Below are positions 6,220-10,531 of a stretch of 10,531 nt of DNA, piece after piece; positions within the stretch are counted from its first letter, which is position 1; each line of letters begins with the position of its first letter. The DNA is from Gemmatimonadota bacterium. GTDB lineage: Bacteria; Gemmatimonadota; Gemmatimonadetes; Longimicrobiales; Gaopeijiaceae. The notes under the pieces are model-generated. The model was not told the DNA's origin. It searched no databases and was given only the letters and a program-made list of their open reading frames with translations. Position numbers and translations under genes: made by a program. The stretch is from assembly GCA_003567615.1 (NCBI GenBank), contig PWZC01000166.1, forward strand, positions 1 to 10,531. Direction: 5' to 3'.

Positions 6220-9200
6220 ATGTTCGGTCGTTTGTTCGCACGTGCGACGCTCGGGGCATTTCTGCTTCTGGTGTCTGCGCTCCCAGCTCATGCCCAGAGT
6301 GGCTCGGTCTCCGGTCAGGTGACCTCCGCCGACACCGGGCAGCCCTTGGCTGCGGCCCAGGTGTTCCTCGAGGGCACCGGTTTCGGGGTGGTAACCAGCG
6401 GGGAGGGCCGCTACTCCATCGGGAATGTGCCGGCGGGTACGTACACGGTGGTGGTTCGCCTCATCGGTTACGCCGATGCGCGCCGCGAGAACATCGTGGT
6501 CCGCTCCGGTGAGTCCACCACCATCGACTTCCAGATGCGCTCGCAAGCCCTACGCCTTCAGGAGGTGGTGGTGACAGGGGTGACGGATCCCACCGAGGGG
6601 ACCCGGGTGCCCTTCACCGTGGCCCGGGTGTCTCGTGAAGACCTCCCGGTGCCTTCCTCCAATGCCGTGGCGGCGCTCCAGGGCCGGGTAGCCGGCGCTC
6701 GGGTGGTGAGGGGTGGAGGACAGCCTGGCTCGGGTGTGTCGGTGCGTCTCCGGAACCGTCTGTCCGTAAATACCGGTGCCGCTCCCCTCATCGTTGTTGA
6801 TGGTGTCATCCAGGCCGCCAACTCGGTGGACATCGACCCCAACGACATCGAGAGCCTTGAGGTGGTCAAGGGGGCGGCGGCCGCGTCCCTCTACGGCGCC
6901 CGGGCCCAGAACGGGGTCATCCAGATCCAGACCCGGCGGGGACGGGACGTTCCCTTGAACGCTACCCGGATCACGGCTCGCTCCGAACTGGGCTTCGGCT
7001 CAATCCGCCAGCTTCCCGGCGTGGCCATGGCCCACCAGTTCCTGCAGAACGAGCAGGGCCAGTGGACGGATTCGGACGGGAATGTGGTGGACCGGCAGAA
7101 CCGGGTCATCCAGCCGTCGCGGATGATGGACCAGCCCTACCGGACGCAGACGTTCAACAACTTTGATCGTTTCTTCGATGCTGGCCGGACCAGTAACACC
7201 ACGGTGAACCTCTCTCGGAACATGGAGAGCACGAACTTCTTCTTCTCCGCCGGGGACTACCGGGAGACGGGGATCGTCCCCGACTTCAACGACGGGTATG
7301 AGAGGCAGAACTTCCGCATCAACCTGGATCACCGGATCCGGGACGACCTGACCCTGGGGCTTACCAGCTACTACGCCCGTTCGGCACGGGACAATCTGAC
7401 CCCAAGCCCCTTCTTCTCGTTGCGCTTCTTTCCTCCGGACATCGACCTGAACATCCGGGACGAGGACGGCGACTTCAAGGTGCAACCCGACCCGTCCATG
7501 TTGGAGAACAACCCGCTCTACCCCCTCACAGCGGTGGATTCGTGGAACTGGCGGTCCCGCACCCAGGGGAGTGCCCAGCTCCGATACAGTCCGCTGAGCT
7601 GGCTGAATTTCGAGGGAATCCTCTCCTTCGACCGGTCGGACCGGGAGTCGGCCACGCTGTATCCCAAGGGATACAAGACAGTGAATCCGGGACAGCTCAA
7701 CGACGGTCAATACACCCGGTCCTACGCCTTTGACCAGGCGCTGAACGGCACGCTCCAGACCTCGCAGATCCGGACCTTCGGTGACCTTACGGCCCGGACC
7801 CGGATCCGGTACAACTTCGAACGGGACGACTTCGAATCACAGCAGGCCCAGGCGCGGGAGTTCCGGGTCTTCGGACTTCGTTCCCTGAACAACGGGATCC
7901 AGCAGTTCACCTCCGGCAGTTCGAACCAGGTACGCAGTGAGTCCATCCTGGGGGCGCTGGGGCTGGACTACGGCGGCCGCTACATCTTCGATGCGCTGGT
8001 CCGGCAGGACGGCAGCTCCCTCTTCGGTCCCGATGACCGGTGGAACACCTACTATCGTGTGGCGGCGGCCTGGCGTATGGCCGAGGAAGACTGGTGGCCC
8101 TTCCTGGGGATCACCGAGTTCAAGCCCCGCTTCTCCCAGGGTACCGCCGGGGCGCGCCCCAACTTTTCCTGGCGCTATGAAACCTGGTCCGTAGGGACCG
8201 CCGGTCCCTCCAAGGGCCAGCTCGGGAACCGGGCCCTGCGGCCGGAGCTCACCACCGAGCGGGAGTATGGCCTGGATATGATCATCCAGGACCGCTTCTC
8301 CATCGAGTTGGTCTACGCCGATACCGAGGTGCAGGATCAGCTCATCCCCATCCCCCTCCCCGGGGTGTTTGGGTTCAGCAGTCAGTGGCAGAACGCCGGC
8401 GTGGTGGATGCCACGGCGTACGAGGCCACCTTCGAGGCCATCCTGGTTTCGCAGCCCGACTTCTCGTGGCGGGCCGGGATGGTCTTCGACCGGACCCGGA
8501 GCGTGCTGCGGGATTGGCCTCGCTCCTGCTACGTCACCTCGGTGTTCTACCGGTGCGAGGGCGAGGACTTCGGCACCATGTATGGTCGTAGCTTCATGAC
8601 CTCTATGGACGATCTGCAGCGGCACCTGGGCGGTCGCTTCGCCGACTTTGCCGACCAGTTCCAGGTGAACGACGACGGCTACCTGGTTCCGGTGGGCAAC
8701 GCCAACTGGACCGACGGCCTCTCGGGCGGTCTTTGGGGCACCCAGGTGAACGTGGACGGCGTGAACCTCCCCTGGGGCCTGCCCATCGTGGAGCGGGACG
8801 ATTCGGGTGTGTTCGCCCAGCGGAAGATCGGTGACGCCAACGCCAACTTCAATCTGGGCTTCACCAACAACTTCCAGTGGCGGGGGATCCAGATCTACTC
8901 GCTCTTCGATTGGAAGAATGGTGGTGACATCTACAACGAGACCCGGCAGTGGCCCTACCGGGACAACATCTCCCCGGACCAGGTGCAGACCGGGAAGCCG
9001 GACGAGCGGAAGAAGCCCATCGACTACTACGAGGCGCTCTACAACACCAACTCCACCAACAGTCACTTTGTGGAGGACGGTTCCTATGTGAAGCTTCGGG
9101 AGCTCTCGGTGGCGTACCGGTTCAACCAGTCCCAACTCCAGCGCTTCATCGGTGGCCTCGGGATGTCCGGACTGTCCGTGGAGCTCATCGGACGGAACCT

Positions 9201-9339
9201 CCTGACCTTCACCAACTACTCCGGCGACGATCCCGAGGTGGGCGGCACCGCGGCCGGCGGAGTGACGGAGAACCCCTTCGACAGCTTCGGCTACCCCAAC
9301 TTCCGCACCCTCACCCTCGGCATCACCATCGACTTCTGA
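6220..9339 (+). CDS. SusC/RagA-family TonB-linked outer-membrane transporter, complete
   Basis: This 1039-residue protein is a full-length SusC-type receptor of normal size. It has a Sec signal with Arg4 and Arg8, a hydrophobic core and probable cleavage after AHA (residue 25). A peptidase-regulatory-like beta domain follows (about 29-108, with GQVTSADTGQPLAAAQVFL and GRYSIGNVPAGTYTV). Next come LQEVVVTG (113-120, TonB-box-like) and the plug (about 121-235), with IVVDGV (191-196) and the family signature DPNDIESLEVVKGAAAASLYG from residue 206. The remainder is a 22-strand-type barrel. The C-terminal blocks are HFVEDGSYVKLRELSVAYRF (from 949) and GRNLLTFTNYSGDDPEVGG (from 991), ending ITIDF with terminal Phe. 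Cys770 and Cys779 lie in a probable extracellular loop. The SusD-type partner starts 35 bases downstream. It resembles the first SusC in motifs but is clearly diverged. The substrate is unknown. Confidence 0.96.
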   Translation: MFGRLFARATLGAFLLLVSALPAHAQSGSVSGQVTSADTGQPLAAAQVFLEGTGFGVVTSGEGRYSIGNVPAGTYTVVVRLIGYADARRENIVVRSGESTTIDFQMRSQALRLQEVVVTGVTDPTEGTRVPFTVARVSREDLPVPSSNAVAALQGRVAGARVVRGGGQPGSGVSVRLRNRLSVNTGAAPLIVVDGVIQAANSVDIDPNDIESLEVVKGAAAASLYGARAQNGVIQIQTRRGRDVPLNATRITARSELGFGSIRQLPGVAMAHQFLQNEQGQWTDSDGNVVDRQNRVIQPSRMMDQPYRTQTFNNFDRFFDAGRTSNTTVNLSRNMESTNFFFSAGDYRETGIVPDFNDGYERQNFRINLDHRIRDDLTLGLTSYYARSARDNLTPSPFFSLRFFPPDIDLNIRDEDGDFKVQPDPSMLENNPLYPLTAVDSWNWRSRTQGSAQLRYSPLSWLNFEGILSFDRSDRESATLYPKGYKTVNPGQLNDGQYTRSYAFDQALNGTLQTSQIRTFGDLTARTRIRYNFERDDFESQQAQAREFRVFGLRSLNNGIQQFTSGSSNQVRSESILGALGLDYGGRYIFDALVRQDGSSLFGPDDRWNTYYRVAAAWRMAEEDWWPFLGITEFKPRFSQGTAGARPNFSWRYETWSVGTAGPSKGQLGNRALRPELTTEREYGLDMIIQDRFSIELVYADTEVQDQLIPIPLPGVFGFSSQWQNAGVVDATAYEATFEAILVSQPDFSWRAGMVFDRTRSVLRDWPRSCYVTSVFYRCEGEDFGTMYGRSFMTSMDDLQRHLGGRFADFADQFQVNDDGYLVPVGNANWTDGLSGGLWGTQVNVDGVNLPWGLPIVERDDSGVFAQRKIGDANANFNLGFTNNFQWRGIQIYSLFDWKNGGDIYNETRQWPYRDNISPDQVQTGKPDERKKPIDYYEALYNTNSTNSHFVEDGSYVKLRELSVAYRFNQSQLQRFIGGLGMSGLSVELIGRNLLTFTNYSGDDPEVGGTAAGGVTENPFDSFGYPNFRTLTLGITIDF

Positions 9340-9359
9340 TGGCCAAGCCCACGGGAACC

Positions 9360-9365
9360 AAGGAG
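9360..9365 (+). promoter_or_regulatory. Ribosome binding site of the second SusD-type gene
   Basis: AAGGAG sits 9 nt before the ATG at 9375, inside the 35-base gap after the SusC stop. It supports that start, so this gene, unlike the first SusD, has its own clear ribosome site. Confidence 0.75.
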
Positions 9366-9374
9366 AAGCATACG

Positions 9375-10531
9375 ATGAAGAAGCTTCGAACGCTCTCTGC
9401 CCTTGCCCTGCTGGCGGTGGTCCCCGCCTGTCTGGACATGGATGTGGAGAATCTGAACTCTCCGGATGCGGAACGGGCGCTGGCGGAGGCCAGTGATGTG
9501 GAGGCGCTGCTCTCCACGGGGTATTTCCGCTTCTGGAACGGCACGCAGAAGTATAATCCGTCCATGGCGCTGGGTGTGGCGGGGAATGAGATCACCTCGT
9601 CCTGGGGGAACTTCGGAATGCAGGACTCCGGAACCCGACCCCGGGGGGCCTGGGACAACTCGCCCACCTACACGTACCGCGCGGCCAACGCGGTGCCCTG
9701 GGGGCAGCTCTACGAGGCCATCTCCAACGTGAGCGACGGCGTCACGGCCGTCGACCAGGGACTGCGCTTCGTCTCGGAGGACGGTCAGGACCAGACGGAC
9801 CGGGCCCTGGCGTATGCCCGCTTCGTGCAAGGGGTGTCCCACGGTTGGCTGGCCATGATCTTCGATCAGGCCATCATTTTCGATGAGACGGTGAACCTGG
9901 AAGACGGGATCCCTTCACCTCAGCCCTACCAGGATGTCATGGCGGCTGCCATCGGTTACCTGGAGGAGGCGGCCGCAATTGCGGGGCAGTCTTCCTTCCA
10001 GTTCCCGGGGGGCGACAACTCATGGATCAACGAGCGTCCCCTCTCCAACACGGAGCTGGCGCAGTGGGCGCACTCGTACGCCGCTCGATATCTGGCGGCG
10101 GTGGCCCGGACCCCCGCCGAGCGGGATGCGGTGGACTGGAACCGGGTCATCTTCCACCTGGACCGGGGTGTGCAGGATGACATGACCTCGGTGGAGGCCG
10201 ATGGGAGCATCTGGTGGTGGGCCTTCGCCGAGCGGCCCGACTCCTGGATCCGGGCTGCCTACGACCTGGTGGGCCCGGCCGACGAGAGCGGGGCGTTTGA
10301 GGCATGGAAGGCGGCTGATCCGCTGGACCGCAATGTCTTCACCATTGAGACGTCGGACCAGCGGATCCATGCCCCTGGGGATCCCACTGCGGCCGGTACC
10401 TACTTCCGGCGCATGACCGGGTCTCCCTTCCAGGCAGCTCGGGGGAACTACTTCCAGTCGCTCTATCACCAGGAGCGCTTCGCCTATCACCGGGCCACGG
10501 CATTCCGAGGTGAAATGCCGGTCTTCACCCG
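9375..10531 (+). CDS. SusD/RagB-family outer-membrane lipoprotein, 3'-truncated by the window edge
   Basis: The frame stays open from ATG 9375 to the last base, giving 385 complete codons without a stop. The product starts with a lipoprotein signal: KK at 2-3, a hydrophobic core, and lipobox VPAC with Cys19 lipidated, then LDMDVENLNSPD, the usual SusD mature start. Helical segments follow, including NAVPWGQLYEAISNVSDGV (from about residue 105) and RALAYARFVQGVSHGWLAMIFDQA, which match the SusD pattern of TPR-like helices and WxxLYxxI contacts. The family is normally 450-600 residues, so roughly 70-150 residues lie beyond the window. It is the lid and binding partner of the SusC transporter just upstream and probably shares its transcript. 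It shows no close similarity to the first SusD beyond family features, so it probably binds a different ligand. Confidence 0.92.
   Translation, partial: MKKLRTLSALALLAVVPACLDMDVENLNSPDAERALAEASDVEALLSTGYFRFWNGTQKYNPSMALGVAGNEITSSWGNFGMQDSGTRPRGAWDNSPTYTYRAANAVPWGQLYEAISNVSDGVTAVDQGLRFVSEDGQDQTDRALAYARFVQGVSHGWLAMIFDQAIIFDETVNLEDGIPSPQPYQDVMAAAIGYLEEAAAIAGQSSFQFPGGDNSWINERPLSNTELAQWAHSYAARYLAAVARTPAERDAVDWNRVIFHLDRGVQDDMTSVEADGSIWWWAFAERPDSWIRAAYDLVGPADESGAFEAWKAADPLDRNVFTIETSDQRIHAPGDPTAAGTYFRRMTGSPFQAARGNYFQSLYHQERFAYHRATAFRGEMPVFT

Noticed and set aside
7837..9135. 432-codon open frame on the minus strand opposite the second SusC
   Set aside because: It lies wholly within a well-supported SusC gene, and its Val/Gly/His-rich product matches no family I recognise.
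1..10531. CRISPR arrays, tRNA/rRNA genes, insertion sequences, phage or defence genes
   Set aside because: No spaced direct repeats, cloverleaf sequences, transposase motifs or terminal inverted repeats were seen; the window is filled by envelope and uptake genes.

Overview
The window is high-GC DNA with every supportable gene on the + strand. It looks like a Gemmatimonadota-type genome. The evidence is two SusC/RagA-SusD/RagB outer-membrane uptake pairs in GC-rich coding sequence, an AHA|Q-type signal peptide, a peptidase-regulatory-like domain running into a LQEVVVTG segment, and SusD lipoproteins with short lipobox signals. A high-GC Rhodothermota or other Bacteroidota relative is a less likely alternative. 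The taxonomic call is inference from protein style; there is no rRNA or marker gene here.

Layout: (1) 1-1848, the C-terminal ~60% of a SusC-type TonB-dependent transporter, cut by the window edge. (2) 1850-3301, its SusD-type lipoprotein partner, one base downstream and probably translationally coupled. (3) 3302-3666, a gene-free stretch holding a strong intrinsic terminator (14-bp stem at 3405-3437, then a T-rich tail) that closes the first operon, followed by a pyrimidine-rich leader. (4) 3667-6036, a lipoprotein with HEAT-like repeats fused to a C-terminal cyclophilin-type peptidyl-prolyl isomerase domain. (5) 6037-6219, a leader with three inverted repeats and a strong ribosome binding site. 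(6) 6220-9339, a complete second SusC-type transporter. (7) 9375-10531, the second SusD-type lipoprotein, which has a clear signal peptide and ribosome binding site but runs off the right edge without a stop.

How the genes fit together: each SusC forms an outer-membrane barrel and each SusD is the surface lipoprotein lid that captures ligand for it; the energy would come from TonB-ExbBD encoded elsewhere. The two pairs are clearly diverged, so they probably handle different ligands. No hydrolase, sensor or sigma/anti-sigma gene lies in the window, so no substrate can be named. The HEAT-cyclophilin lipoprotein sits between the pairs and is predicted to be membrane-anchored outside the cytoplasm. 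A role in folding or assembling envelope proteins is possible but unproven.

No mobile element, CRISPR array, tRNA, rRNA, defence island or obvious new multi-gene system is visible. The least ordinary items are the HEAT-cyclophilin fusion with an altered active-site pocket, two in-frame 15-bp tandem duplications and a G8 tract in that same gene, and the structured leader of the second SusC gene.
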